A DNA stretch of 64,000 bases from Cyclobacteriaceae bacterium (GTDB lineage Bacteria > Bacteroidota > Bacteroidia > Cytophagales > Cyclobacteriaceae), in the NCBI GenBank assembly GCA_019638255.1, contig JAHBUD010000001.1, positions 1,798,001 to 1,862,000 of the forward strand. The letters are read 5' to 3'. The position numbers and the translations under genes are program-made. The notes under the pieces were generated by a model, which saw nothing but the letters and a program-made list of their open reading frames with translations, searched no databases and had not been told where the DNA came from. Positions 9,034 to 17,220 of the stretch are shown here, one piece after another. Every line of letters starts with the position of its first letter. The first letter of the stretch is position 1.

Positions 9034-9603
9034 TTAAACAAAATCCTTCATCGGGTCGCGTGGCTCTGCCAACGACTCGCCTTTTATCTTTTTCTGCAAC
9101 TGTAGTATACCGTATAACAATGCCTCCGGCCGTGGGGGACAACCGGGAACATACACATCCACAGGAATCACATGATCAGCACCTTTTACCACCGAGTATG
9201 TATTATAATAGAATGGTCCACCCGAAGTGGCGCATGCGCCCATGGCAATCACATATTTCGGATCGGCCATCTGATCGTACAATCGCTTAAGTACGGGCGC
9301 CATTTTGTTCACGATGGTTCCGGCAATAACGATTAAGTCGGCCTGGCGGGGTGTAGCACGGGCCACTTCCGTTCCAAACCGTGACCAATCATGGCGACTG
9401 GCACCGGTAGCCATCATTTCAATGGCGCAACAACTGGTGCCAAATACAAGGGGCCAAAGGGAATTTGCACGCGACCAGTTTACCACACTGTCAATTGATG
9501 TAATGACAATATTGCTGCCGGGTCCGCGCACCACTTCTCCGGGAAAATCCTTGAGAAGTTCTTGATGTTGTTGTGGACCTATCGTGTTTTGATTTACTCC
9601 CAT
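9034..9603 (-). CDS. nuoB: NADH-quinone oxidoreductase subunit B (N2 cluster)
   Basis: Peripheral subunit holding the terminal [4Fe-4S] cluster N2 that reduces quinone, 189 residues. All four ligands are visible: the tandem C58-C59 ([11 protein letters not shown]), C124 (GACATSGG) and C155 ([11 protein letters not shown]). Its start codon overlaps the end of nuoA by ten bases. The repeat element begins a few bases after its stop. Confidence 0.97.
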   Translation of the reverse strand: MGVNQNTIGPQQHQELLKDFPGEVVRGPGSNIVITSIDSVVNWSRANSLWPLVFGTSCCAIEMMATGASRHDWSRFGTEVARATPRQADLIVIAGTIVNKMAPVLKRLYDQMADPKYVIAMGACATSGGPFYYNTYSVVKGADHVIPVDVYVPGCPPRPEALLYGILQLQKKIKGESLAEPRDPMKDFV

Positions 9604-9944
9604 TTCAATGCTTTCTTTTTCCAGGCATATAACAACCCAAGTCCAAGAATGATTAGAAAAATTAATATTTCAATAAAGGCGGCCAAGCCCATTTTTTTCA
9701 TGACAACCGCCCAGGGAAAAATGAATACCGTTTCAACATCGAAGATGAGGAAGAGTATGGCAAACAGATAATAACCAACCCGAAATTGTATCCATGAAGT
9801 TCCTTGTGTAGGCACCCCGCATTCGTATGGCTCAGCTTTTAAAGGATTTTTGGATTTTGGTGCTAACAAAGTTGATGCAGCAATACCGGCACCGACCATC
9901 ACCACGCCACCCAGGAAAAAAATAATTAAGGCTTCGCTGCTCAT
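9594..9944 (-). CDS. nuoA: NADH-quinone oxidoreductase subunit A
   Basis: Three-helix membrane subunit of complex I, 116 residues. It shows the family loop [13 protein letters not shown] near residue 37-49 and the second-helix motif [15 protein letters not shown] near 65-79, with its conserved acidic residues. It starts only two bases after the korB stop, which places korAB and the nuo genes in a single transcription unit. Confidence 0.97.
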   Translation of the reverse strand: MSSEALIIFFLGGVVMVGAGIAASTLLAPKSKNPLKAEPYECGVPTQGTSWIQFRVGYYLFAILFLIFDVETVFIFPWAVVMKKMGLAAFIEILIFLIILGLGLLYAWKKKALKWE

Positions 9945-9946
9945 GC

Positions 9947-10975
9947 TTACTTGATTTCCCAGGTTTCGCCACTCTTTAATAAATCATCGACAGAATGGTA
10001 TTTTGCGTTTTCAGTTATTTTTTCGCGCTCTTCAGCGATTGCTTCATCATAGGTTTTTGCCCGTACTTCACGGATTACACCCAACGCCATCGGGAAGTGT
10101 GGCGGGGCCATGCGTGCAAGCATCAGGTGAAGTGCAGGATCTTCATTGTGTGCATCATGCACCAGTATATCTTTTTCGGTGATGCCATTTTCGCCCAACG
10201 TCACCACTTCTAATTTTAATCCATTTAACCGGATACCTTTTTTATTATCCTTACCAAACAATAACGGCTGACCATGCTTTACATGCAACTGAAAGTCGTC
10301 ACGATTTTGCTTGGCGGTTACACCGGCATGGGCATCATCGTTGAAGATAACGCAATTTTGCAATACTTCAACCAACGATGTGCCCACATGTTTTGCAGCG
10401 TGCACAAATATTTCAGTCATCAATTTTGGATTGGTATCAATCGTGCGTGCATAAAATGTTCCTTGTGCACCAATCACCAATTCAGCGGCATGGAATGGCC
10501 TTTCAACCGATCCATAAGGGGTCGACTTGGTCACTAGGCCTGTAGGCGAAGTAGGAGAGTATTGCCCTTTCGTTAATCCGTAGATTTCATTATTAAATAG
10601 TAGAATGTTGATATCAATATTTCTGCGCAAAGCATGAATGAAGTGGTTTCCACCAATGGCAAGCGCATCACCATCGCCTTGGATTTCCCAGACACTGAGT
10701 TTAGGATTGGCAAGTTTAACACCTGTCGCTACGGCTGGCCCACGACCATGAATGGTGTGAAAGCCATAGGTATTCATGTAATAGGGAAAGCGGGCGGCAC
10801 AACCGATGCCGGAAACAAAAACAAAATTCTCGCGAGGAATGCCCAACTGAGGTAAGGCATTTGTCATGGCTGATAGAATGGAATAATCGCCACATCCGGG
10901 ACACCAACGAACCAATTGGTCGCTTTCAAAATCTTTTTTGGTATAAGCTTTAGGTACATCAGCAAGCGCTTCCAT
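9947..10975 (-). CDS. korB: 2-oxoglutarate:ferredoxin oxidoreductase, beta subunit
   Basis: Cytoplasmic subunit that binds thiamine diphosphate and an iron-sulfur cluster in the CoA-dependent oxidative decarboxylation of 2-oxoacids to acyl-CoA with reduction of ferredoxin, 342 residues. CPGCGDY (C25, C28) and C59 look like cluster ligands. The TPP fold is shown by QGDGDALAIGGNHF near 99-112 and NNEIYGLTKGQYSPTSP near 128-144. Assignment to 2-oxoglutarate rather than pyruvate rests on the two-gene KorA(fused)/KorB architecture and is inference. It follows korA by three bases and runs into nuoA two bases later. Confidence 0.9.
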   Translation of the reverse strand: MEALADVPKAYTKKDFESDQLVRWCPGCGDYSILSAMTNALPQLGIPRENFVFVSGIGCAARFPYYMNTYGFHTIHGRGPAVATGVKLANPKLSVWEIQGDGDALAIGGNHFIHALRRNIDINILLFNNEIYGLTKGQYSPTSPTGLVTKSTPYGSVERPFHAAELVIGAQGTFYARTIDTNPKLMTEIFVHAAKHVGTSLVEVLQNCVIFNDDAHAGVTAKQNRDDFQLHVKHGQPLLFGKDNKKGIRLNGLKLEVVTLGENGITEKDILVHDAHNEDPALHLMLARMAPPHFPMALGVIREVRAKTYDEAIAEEREKITENAKYHSVDDLLKSGETWEIK

Positions 10976-10978
10976 AAA

Positions 10979-12838
10979 TCAATCTTTTAGGTGTTCAATA
11001 AAAACTTCTTTCAGTTCTGTAACAAGAAAGGGCTGTCCCTGGATTTTTGAATACGATAAAATATTCATGTCGGGGAATTTACTTCGTAACAAAGAAGCAA
11101 ATTGACCCATGTTTAATTCACACACTACTATTTTGTTATATTTTTCAAAGATAGCTTTCGTGTTTTTAGGTAACGGATTAATATAATTGAAGTGAACAAA
11201 GTCAACTTTTTTATTGGCATGTTGAAGTTCGGTGACTGCTGTTCGTAGGCCACCGAATGTTCCTCCCCAACCAACCACTAACAATTTTCCATCACCATTT
11301 CCTTGAACTTCAATATCTGGAATATAGTTGGCTACCCGCTCAACTTTCTCGGCACGGGTGCGCACCATTTTTTCGTGATTCGTTGGGTCGTAAGAAACAT
11401 TACCGGTTTTCTCCTGTTTCTCCAAACCGCCAATGCGGTGCTCAAAACCAGGTGTGCCAGGCACGGCCCAACCTCGTGCGAGTTTCTCAGCATCACGTTC
11501 ATAGGGGTAATAAACTCCATCGCTCTTTTTAGCTTCCTCTAAATTGATGGGAGGCATATCGGCAGTCTTTGGAAATTTCCAAGGTTCTGATCCGTTTGCC
11601 AGGTAGCCATCGGTTAATAAAATAACGGGAGTCATGTGCTCCATGGCAATCTTTGCAGCCATGTAAGCAAATTCAAAACAGTTAGCGGGTGTACTCGCGG
11701 CAAGCACAACGGCCGGGCTTTCGCTATTTCTGCCAAACACGGCAATATTTATATCGGCCTGTTCTGTTTTTGTTGGAAGTCCAGTGGATGGACCACCGCG
11801 TTGAACATCTACAACTACTAATGGTATTTCAGCCATCACGGCAAGCCCGATGGCCTCACCTTTTAAGGCAATACCCGGTCCGGATGAAGTTGTTACTCCT
11901 AGTTGACCGGCATAGCTGGCGCCAATGGCAGAACATACTGCAGCAATTTCATCTTCGGCCTGCATGGTTATAACGCCTAAATTTTTATGGCGCGATAGTT
12001 CATGAAGAATATCTGAAGCTGGGGTAATGGGATAAGACCCTAAGAAAAGTTTTTTGCCAATTCGTTCGGCTGCGGCCATCAAGCCCCAGGCGGTTGCCGT
12101 ATTACCGGAGATGTGCCTGTATACTCCTTTCTCTATAATGGCAGGAGGTATTTTGTACATCGAAGGCAACGCCTCAATCGTTTCAGCGTAATGGAACCCC
12201 GCATTGAGCGCTCGCTTATTACCTTCCGCTAATGCAGGAGTTTTTTTGAATTTTGATTCGATGTATTTCTCTGTTTCTTTTAAAGAGCGATCGAACAACC
12301 AGTACATCATGCCCAGTGCAAACATGTTTTTGGAGCGCATGATGCTTTTATTGTCAAGTTGCAAACCTTCCAGTGCAGTTTTGGTCAGGGAAGAAATGGG
12401 GGCTTCCACAACATTGTAATCGGCCAAGGTGTCATCTTCAAGCGGATTGGTTACAAAGCCTGCTTTTTCAATGTTACGGTCCACAAATGCATCCAGGTCA
12501 ACAATGATATTTCCTCCCTTTCGGGCAAATTGTAAATTTGATTTTAACGCTGCCGGGTTCATGGCCACCAAAACATCGGCCTGGTCACCAGGTGTATAGA
12601 TATCAATTTTTCCAATCTGTACCTGGAACCCTGAGACACCTTCTACCGTGCCTTGCGGAGCTCGTATTTCAGCCGGAAAATCCGGAAATGTTGCAAGGTC
12701 ATTACCCCATAAAGCCGAAGTAAAACTGAATTGCGAACCGGTAAGTTGCATTCCGTCCCCAGAATCGCCTGCAAACCGGATAACCACTTTTTCCAGCTCT
12801 GTTGTTGATTTTTTGCCGTTTACTAATGTCTCGCTCAT
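10979..12838 (-). CDS. korA: 2-oxoglutarate:ferredoxin oxidoreductase, fused gamma-alpha subunit
   Basis: 619 residues. An N-terminal gamma-type domain (about 15-190, with VIRFAGDSGDGMQLTGSQFS) is fused to an alpha-type pyrimidine-binding domain (about 235-610). The alpha part has SYPITPASDILHELSRH, MQAEDEIAAVCSAIGASYAG and TSSGPGIALKGEAIGLA, the typical substrate and TPP-interaction segments. With KorB it forms the enzyme that lets the TCA cycle deliver electrons to ferredoxin. It is the first gene of the korAB-nuo operon; the promoter should lie in 12839-12979, shared with the divergent ferredoxin gene. ATG start at 12838. Confidence 0.9.
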   Translation of the reverse strand: MSETLVNGKKSTTELEKVVIRFAGDSGDGMQLTGSQFSFTSALWGNDLATFPDFPAEIRAPQGTVEGVSGFQVQIGKIDIYTPGDQADVLVAMNPAALKSNLQFARKGGNIIVDLDAFVDRNIEKAGFVTNPLEDDTLADYNVVEAPISSLTKTALEGLQLDNKSIMRSKNMFALGMMYWLFDRSLKETEKYIESKFKKTPALAEGNKRALNAGFHYAETIEALPSMYKIPPAIIEKGVYRHISGNTATAWGLMAAAERIGKKLFLGSYPITPASDILHELSRHKNLGVITMQAEDEIAAVCSAIGASYAGQLGVTTSSGPGIALKGEAIGLAVMAEIPLVVVDVQRGGPSTGLPTKTEQADINIAVFGRNSESPAVVLAASTPANCFEFAYMAAKIAMEHMTPVILLTDGYLANGSEPWKFPKTADMPPINLEEAKKSDGVYYPYERDAEKLARGWAVPGTPGFEHRIGGLEKQEKTGNVSYDPTNHEKMVRTRAEKVERVANYIPDIEVQGNGDGKLLVVGWGGTFGGLRTAVTELQHANKKVDFVHFNYINPLPKNTKAIFEKYNKIVVCELNMGQFASLLRSKFPDMNILSYSKIQGQPFLVTELKEVFIEHLKD

Positions 12839-12938
12839 GGCTGAAAATTTTCGTCTGTTAAATTACATTACCCTATTCATATAAGCTACCTAAACCATTA
12901 AAATTGGGCTAGTATAAATTTATTCATTACCTTCAAAC

Positions 12939-12952
12939 ATGATATTTATCAT
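12939..12952. promoter_or_regulatory. Dyad in the korA/ferredoxin divergent promoter region
   Basis: ATGATA-TT-TATCAT, a perfect 6-base inverted repeat with a 2-base centre, lies 27 bases before the ferredoxin start in the 141-base region shared with korA. It could be a regulator site for either direction. AT-rich DNA gives such dyads by chance, so this is only a candidate. Confidence 0.25.
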
Positions 12953-12979
12953 ATTAGAATAACATTAATCTCATTCACT

Positions 12980-13282
12980 ATGCCTTATACAATTTGTGAA
13001 CCTTGTGTTAGTACCTGCGATACAGCCTGTGTAGATGTTTGTCCGGTGGATTGTATTCACGGACCGATCAGTAAAGACGGAAGTGGATCGGAGGTAAAGG
13101 AGCCAGGCTTTGAAAAAGAAGGTAAGCAGCTCTACATCAATCCGGAAGTATGCATTGATTGCGATGCTTGTGTTCCGGCCTGTCCGGTAGAAGCCATTTT
13201 TGAGGAGAGTCAAGTGCCTGAAAAATGGAAAAGCTACATCCCTCTAAATTATGAATTCTTTGGTGTTCAACCACCGGCCTGA
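12980..13282 (+). CDS. Dicluster ferredoxin (7Fe/8Fe type)
   Basis: Soluble low-potential electron carrier, 100 residues. The N-terminal half has cysteines 6, 9, 13, 17, 21 and 25 in a pattern like the Thermus/Azotobacter 7Fe ferredoxins (CEPC...CVDVCPVDCI), with an extra cysteine at 13. The second motif is classical, C58-x2-C61-x2-C64-x3-C68-P. A 30-residue insert (about 28-57) separates the clusters, and the C-terminal WKSYIPLNYEF is also typical of that family. It is divergent from korA, so it is a plausible acceptor for KorAB and donor to the Nuo complex (inference). Whether cluster 1 is 3Fe or 4Fe cannot be told from sequence alone. Confidence 0.93.
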   Translation: MPYTICEPCVSTCDTACVDVCPVDCIHGPISKDGSGSEVKEPGFEKEGKQLYINPEVCIDCDACVPACPVEAIFEESQVPEKWKSYIPLNYEFFGVQPPA

Positions 13283-13306
13283 TCGAAATCAGTATAGAAG
13301 TTTCGA

Positions 13307-13342
13307 ATGTCCTGTATCTTTATATCAGGACATTTTTATTTG
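13307..13342 (+). terminator. Rho-independent terminator after the ferredoxin gene
   Basis: ATGTCCTG (13307-13314) pairs with CAGGACAT (13326-13333) across an 11-base loop and is followed directly by TTTTTATTT. It separates the ferredoxin gene from nnr, whose start at 13352 lies just downstream. Confidence 0.75.
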
Positions 13343-13351
13343 GCCCACTGC

Positions 13352-14839
13352 ATGATCAAAGTTCTGAGCGCTAAGCAAATTAAAGAGCTTGATGCGTACA
13401 CCATAACGCATGAGCCTATTGCTTCCATTGATTTGATGGAGCGCGCATGTAAAGCATTTTCTTCGTGGTTCACCGAGCGCTTTGATCCAACAGTTTTAGT
13501 CGGCATCATCTGTGGCACCGGTAACAACGGTGGCGATGGACTTGGAATAGCTCGGTTATTATCAGCATTGGATTATAGCGTTCGGATTTGGATAATTAAA
13601 GGTGGCACTGCTGAATCAGATGATTTCAAAATCAATCTAAGCCGCTTAAAAGTAGACGTTACGGTTATTGAAGAGTCAGTAAGTGACGGAATGTTTTCTT
13701 CTTGTGCGGTATTGATTGATGCCGTGTTTGGCACAGGCTTGTCGCGACCGGTGGAAGGACTATACGCCCGGGTTATTGAAACCATGAACCAAATAAAGGC
13801 GATACGGATTGCAGTGGACATTCCTTCAGGGTTATCAGCTGATTCAACTTCTGTAGGCACTATTGTTCACGCTGATTACACCGTATCCTTTCAGGTGCCC
13901 AAGTTAGCTTTCCTGTTTGCTGAAAATTACGCGTATGTAGGGGAGTGGTTTATCGTTGATATTGGTTTGAGCAAATCGCAGCTAAAAGAAATCGAAACAA
14001 ATCAATTTTTACTGACCCGAAAGAGTATTAATAACCTGATCAAGCCGGTGAAGCGTTTTGATCATAAAGGGAAACGCGGACACGGATTACTCATTGCAGG
14101 CAGTAAAGGTAAAATGGGTGCGGCCGTTCTCGCTTCCCGAAGCGCTCTACGAACAGGCATGGGTTTGTTAACGACTCATGTGCCTGGATGCGGTTATTCA
14201 ATTCTTCAAACTGCGGTACCCGAAGCCATGGTTGATCTTGATAAATCGGATAGTTGCTTCACTACATTTCCAGACATTTCTACCTACGATGCCATCGGAA
14301 TTGGCCCTGGATTAGGTAGGGAAACTGAATCTGCTGAGGCGCTTCAACAGTTATTGAATGCAGTAACTGCTCCGTTGGTGATGGATGCAGATGCCTTGAA
14401 CATCATGGGTGAACATCGAGAGCTATTAAGTCGTTTGCCCTCGGGAACGATCGTAACACCCCATCCAAAAGAGTTTGAGCGTATGGCAGGAACCTCTTCC
14501 AATGATTTCGAGCGGTTAACGATGCAGGTGGAGTTTTCTAAAAGGTATAATGTGATTGTGGTACTTAAGGGTGCCTTTACATCGATAACCTCACCGGACG
14601 GAAAAGTGTACTTCAACCAAACGGGTAACCCAGCCATGGCAACAGCCGGAAGCGGGGATGTGCTTACCGGGGTACTCACTGCGTTGCTGGCACTGGGATA
14701 TTCTCCACTGGAGGCTGCACAGGTAGGAGTTTGGCTACACGGCTTGGCCGGGGATGTTGCTTGCAGGAAAACCGGTAGGACCATTATTGCCTCTGACATT
14801 ATTGAAGCTATCCCGCAAGCTTTTGAGAAAATATGCTGA
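13352..14839 (+). CDS. nnr: Bifunctional NAD(P)H-hydrate epimerase/dehydratase
   Basis: Metabolite-repair enzyme of 495 residues. The N-terminal epimerase domain (about 1-215) interconverts R/S forms of hydrated NAD(P)H; the C-terminal ADP/ATP-dependent dehydratase (about 225-490) restores NAD(P)H. Motifs are GTGNNGGDGLGIARLL and IPSGLSAD in the first domain and AGSKGKMGAAVLASRSA, GIGPGLG, MDADALN and GNPAMATAGSGDVLTG in the second. The ATG at 13352 (MIKVLSAKQIKELD) is chosen because the longer in-frame start at 13307 would translate through the upstream terminator hairpin and does not match the family. Confidence 0.95.
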   Translation: MIKVLSAKQIKELDAYTITHEPIASIDLMERACKAFSSWFTERFDPTVLVGIICGTGNNGGDGLGIARLLSALDYSVRIWIIKGGTAESDDFKINLSRLKVDVTVIEESVSDGMFSSCAVLIDAVFGTGLSRPVEGLYARVIETMNQIKAIRIAVDIPSGLSADSTSVGTIVHADYTVSFQVPKLAFLFAENYAYVGEWFIVDIGLSKSQLKEIETNQFLLTRKSINNLIKPVKRFDHKGKRGHGLLIAGSKGKMGAAVLASRSALRTGMGLLTTHVPGCGYSILQTAVPEAMVDLDKSDSCFTTFPDISTYDAIGIGPGLGRETESAEALQQLLNAVTAPLVMDADALNIMGEHRELLSRLPSGTIVTPHPKEFERMAGTSSNDFERLTMQVEFSKRYNVIVVLKGAFTSITSPDGKVYFNQTGNPAMATAGSGDVLTGVLTALLALGYSPLEAAQVGVWLHGLAGDVACRKTGRTIIASDIIEAIPQAFEKIC

Positions 14840-14932
14840 ATTCGTCTGCTGATTTAAACCTTTTACCTGTTTTATGCATCTAAAGGACGTAAACGGTAAA
14901 CTTTTGGTGCAGATTTTGCGTAAATTATCATC

Positions 14933-15292
14933 ATGAAAGCCTTTAAAACCTCTGTTCTGCTGTCCATCTTCCTGATTTCAGGTGTAATGGCATTTGGGCA
15001 AGTGGGTATAGCAGCGCTTGCAACCGAAGGACTTAACCCCGGAAAAGGCATCTCAATTTACCCCAACCCAGCCGTTGAATACCTTGATATCAACCTGGAT
15101 CAACTGAATGCCAATACGGTGAAAATCACTTTACGTAACATTATTGGTAATGAAGTGTCTGTAGAATCCGAAGTAATAGACGATCATAAAATCAGGGTGC
15201 GGGTGAAGGATTATGCTACTGGATATTACCTGCTGTCGCTGCATGACGAGGAAACAAAATTCAAAGGCACGTATAAGTTTCTAAAGCGCTGA
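14933..15292 (+). CDS. Small secreted protein consisting mainly of a T9SS type A sorting domain
   Basis: 119 residues: a signal peptide (about 1-23, ending FGQ), a spacer of roughly 15 residues, then a complete T9SS C-terminal domain (ISIYPNPAVEYLDINL, a central NIIGNEV strand, GYYLLSLH and a basic end KFLKR). There is no room for a cargo domain. In T9SS this domain normally targets a large N-terminal passenger for export and surface anchoring. Here it stands alone, so it may be a passenger-less remnant, a tiny surface protein or a competitor for the sorting machinery; none is shown. The gene converges with and overlaps the threonine aldolase gene by 12 bases. Confidence 0.85.
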   Translation: MKAFKTSVLLSIFLISGVMAFGQVGIAALATEGLNPGKGISIYPNPAVEYLDINLDQLNANTVKITLRNIIGNEVSVESEVIDDHKIRVRVKDYATGYYLLSLHDEETKFKGTYKFLKR

Positions 15293-16309
15293 ACATAGCG
15301 CTTTTGCTTTTGCTACAAAGCGTTCAATCTCTTCCTCTTTTGTATCAAACGAACACATCAAACGGCATTCATTCGTGCTGTCATTCCACACGTAGAAATG
15401 CATTTCATGTTGCAATGCTTCGGTAATTTGTTTTGGAATTATCGCAAACACTCCATTTCCATCAACTGACTGCGTGATTTTTATCTGGGGAACCTGCATG
15501 AGTTCCTGCTCCAGTTTTTTTGCCATAGCATTGGCATGGGTGGCGTTTCTTTTCCAGAGATCGTTGGATAACAGAGCTTCAAATTGTGCGCTGATAAAAC
15601 GCATCTTCGAGTGAAGCTGCATGCCTTGCTTACGGATATACGAAAAGTATTGGCTCAACTCCGGATTAAATACAATCACAGCTTCACCGAACATCATGCC
15701 GTTCTTTGTTCCGCCAAACGAAAGAATGTCAACACCGGCATCTTTTGTGAATGCTGCAAAATCTTTTCCCAGGCTTACCGCTGCGTTGCTGATGCGGGCG
15801 CCATCCATATGAAGGTAGAGATTATTCTTTTTGGCAATGGATGACAATGCCTTGATCTCATCAGTGGTGTAGACCGTACTGTATTCAGTTGATTGGGAGA
15901 TGGAGATGACCCTGGCTTGTGGGTGATGCTGATCACCAACCCGCTGTATCCTTCGCTCCACCTCATCAGCATAAATTTTGCCATCCGTGGTCGGTATTCC
16001 GATCAGCTTACAGCCAGTGAATAATTCGGGTGCGGTTGATTCATCCACGTTAATGTGGGCTAATGCCGAACAGATTATGGAGTGGAATGATTGTGTAAGG
16101 GTACGTAAACCGAGCACATTCGCACCTGTTCCGTTGTACACAAAAAAGATTTCAATATCGTTGCCGAAATATTCTTTGAATTTTTCGATTGCCTTGCTGG
16201 TGAAATTATCTGCTCCGTATGAACCTGCATGATCCTGGTTCGCACGACTAAGCGCCTCCATGATTTCAGGGTGTACACCCGAGTAATTATCGCTGGCAAA
16301 AGATTTCAT
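15281..16309 (-). CDS. Low-specificity threonine aldolase (PLP enzyme)
   Basis: Fold-type I PLP enzyme that cleaves threonine/allo-threonine to glycine and acetaldehyde, 342 residues. Visible features are FASDNYSGVHPEIMEAL at the N-terminus, YNGTGANVLGL (PLP phosphate region), HMDGARISNAAVSLG with the PLP-binding aspartate, and SFGGTKNGMMFGEAV, where the lysine after GGT is the Schiff-base residue. The ATG at 16309 is preferred to an upstream TTG at 16324. The 3' end overlaps the convergent T9SS-tail gene. Relatives include beta-eliminating lyases, but the motif set fits the aldolase (LtaE) group. Confidence 0.88.
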   Translation of the reverse strand: MKSFASDNYSGVHPEIMEALSRANQDHAGSYGADNFTSKAIEKFKEYFGNDIEIFFVYNGTGANVLGLRTLTQSFHSIICSALAHINVDESTAPELFTGCKLIGIPTTDGKIYADEVERRIQRVGDQHHPQARVISISQSTEYSTVYTTDEIKALSSIAKKNNLYLHMDGARISNAAVSLGKDFAAFTKDAGVDILSFGGTKNGMMFGEAVIVFNPELSQYFSYIRKQGMQLHSKMRFISAQFEALLSNDLWKRNATHANAMAKKLEQELMQVPQIKITQSVDGNGVFAIIPKQITEALQHEMHFYVWNDSTNECRLMCSFDTKEEEIERFVAKAKALCSAL

Positions 16310-16331
16310 GGTGATGCGATTCAATTCAATA

Positions 16332-16360
16332 GTTAATTAATTAATTAATTCATTCATTCA
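16332..16360. repeat. Short tandem tetranucleotide tract
   Basis: Between the threonine aldolase start and the next minus-strand gene the sequence is (TTAA)n followed by (ATTC)n. The second tract runs into the last codons and TGA stop of the SAM hydrolase-like gene, so repeat-number change there would alter its extreme C-terminus. Confidence 0.55.
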
Positions 16361-17127
16361 TCGAAAACTATGTTCACTACACTATCGTAATTCAATCCCA
16401 AAAGTTCCGATGCATTGCCTTTCAGTATTCCAATTTCCAAAAATCCGGCACTGTTGAAAACGATGAAACATTCGCCTTCATCTACCTGGTTATATTGCAA
16501 GTTTACTTTTCTGAATTTCTCCCCACCAAACTGAATGGTATAGGTTTTTGATTTACTCAGAATATCGAAAGCCTCTTTTGTAATGTTGGTCATCAGGTTT
16601 CCAAAATTATCCACCCGCAACACATGACCGGTTATTTGCTTTTTGGTAGCCTTCATTTGCCGGTCAATCATTTTCTTAAATGAAGGCATCGGACTTCCAA
16701 GTGCGGTAATGTTTACTCCGCTCGCAAGTTTGGCAGCAGCAGGCGCAAAAATATCTTTCTCCTGAAAGCTTGAGCTTGTATTCGAGACAATGTTCAACTC
16801 CACTAGTTTTTGATGCGGCTTTTCCGAAATCAATCCGAACAAGCCGTTATCCGCTCCAACAAAATAGTGGTCTTCCAGTTGTAGGGCGATTGCTACATCG
16901 TCACGGTTTCCCACAGCATGTACACCGGCCAGGTGAACGGTACCCTTTGGAAACTCCCTGAAAACATTACGCAGTACAAAAGCTGCATGGGCAATGTCGC
17001 ATGGCTGAATGGCGTGGGTAATATCAACAATGTTAATGCCGGGGTTGGTAGACAGAATTTTTGCCTTTATGGCCGCTACATAATGGTCACTTACTCCGGA
17101 ATCTGTCAGCAGGGTGATGATGGCCAT
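16354..17127 (-). CDS. SAM hydrolase/hydroxide adenosyltransferase family protein (DUF62-like)
   Basis: 257 residues, of the fluorinase/chlorinase-like family whose ordinary members hydrolyse S-adenosylmethionine to adenosine and methionine. The N-terminal TLLTDSGVSDHYVAAIKA, the mid-protein VGADNGLFGLI and the C-terminal RVDNFGNLMTNI match the conserved segments. The usual VDPGVG segment is replaced by HAVGNRDD, a divergence that might alter activity. No halogenase-specific feature is evident. It is divergent from phoH across a 93-base region. Confidence 0.87.
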   Translation of the reverse strand: MAIITLLTDSGVSDHYVAAIKAKILSTNPGINIVDITHAIQPCDIAHAAFVLRNVFREFPKGTVHLAGVHAVGNRDDVAIALQLEDHYFVGADNGLFGLISEKPHQKLVELNIVSNTSSSFQEKDIFAPAAAKLASGVNITALGSPMPSFKKMIDRQMKATKKQITGHVLRVDNFGNLMTNITKEAFDILSKSKTYTIQFGGEKFRKVNLQYNQVDEGECFIVFNSAGFLEIGILKGNASELLGLNYDSVVNIVFDE

Positions 17128-17220
17128 GTATTGATGCTCCCCGTGTTCTTTTGTATGTTTACAGCGGCAAAATAAACACTTTTAACGCACATAAACATCC
17201 GCCCTAAAGGCTTACCTGGT

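Noticed and set aside
8870..9142. 90-codon open frame overlapping nuoB and the nuoB-nuoC gap on the minus strand
   Set aside because: Its sequence is the conceptual translation of the palindromic intergenic repeat plus the out-of-frame end of nuoB; such frames appear wherever this repeat occurs.
12971..13213. 80-codon minus-strand frame over the ferredoxin gene
   Set aside because: It is antisense to a clear ferredoxin with intact cysteine motifs and has no features of its own.
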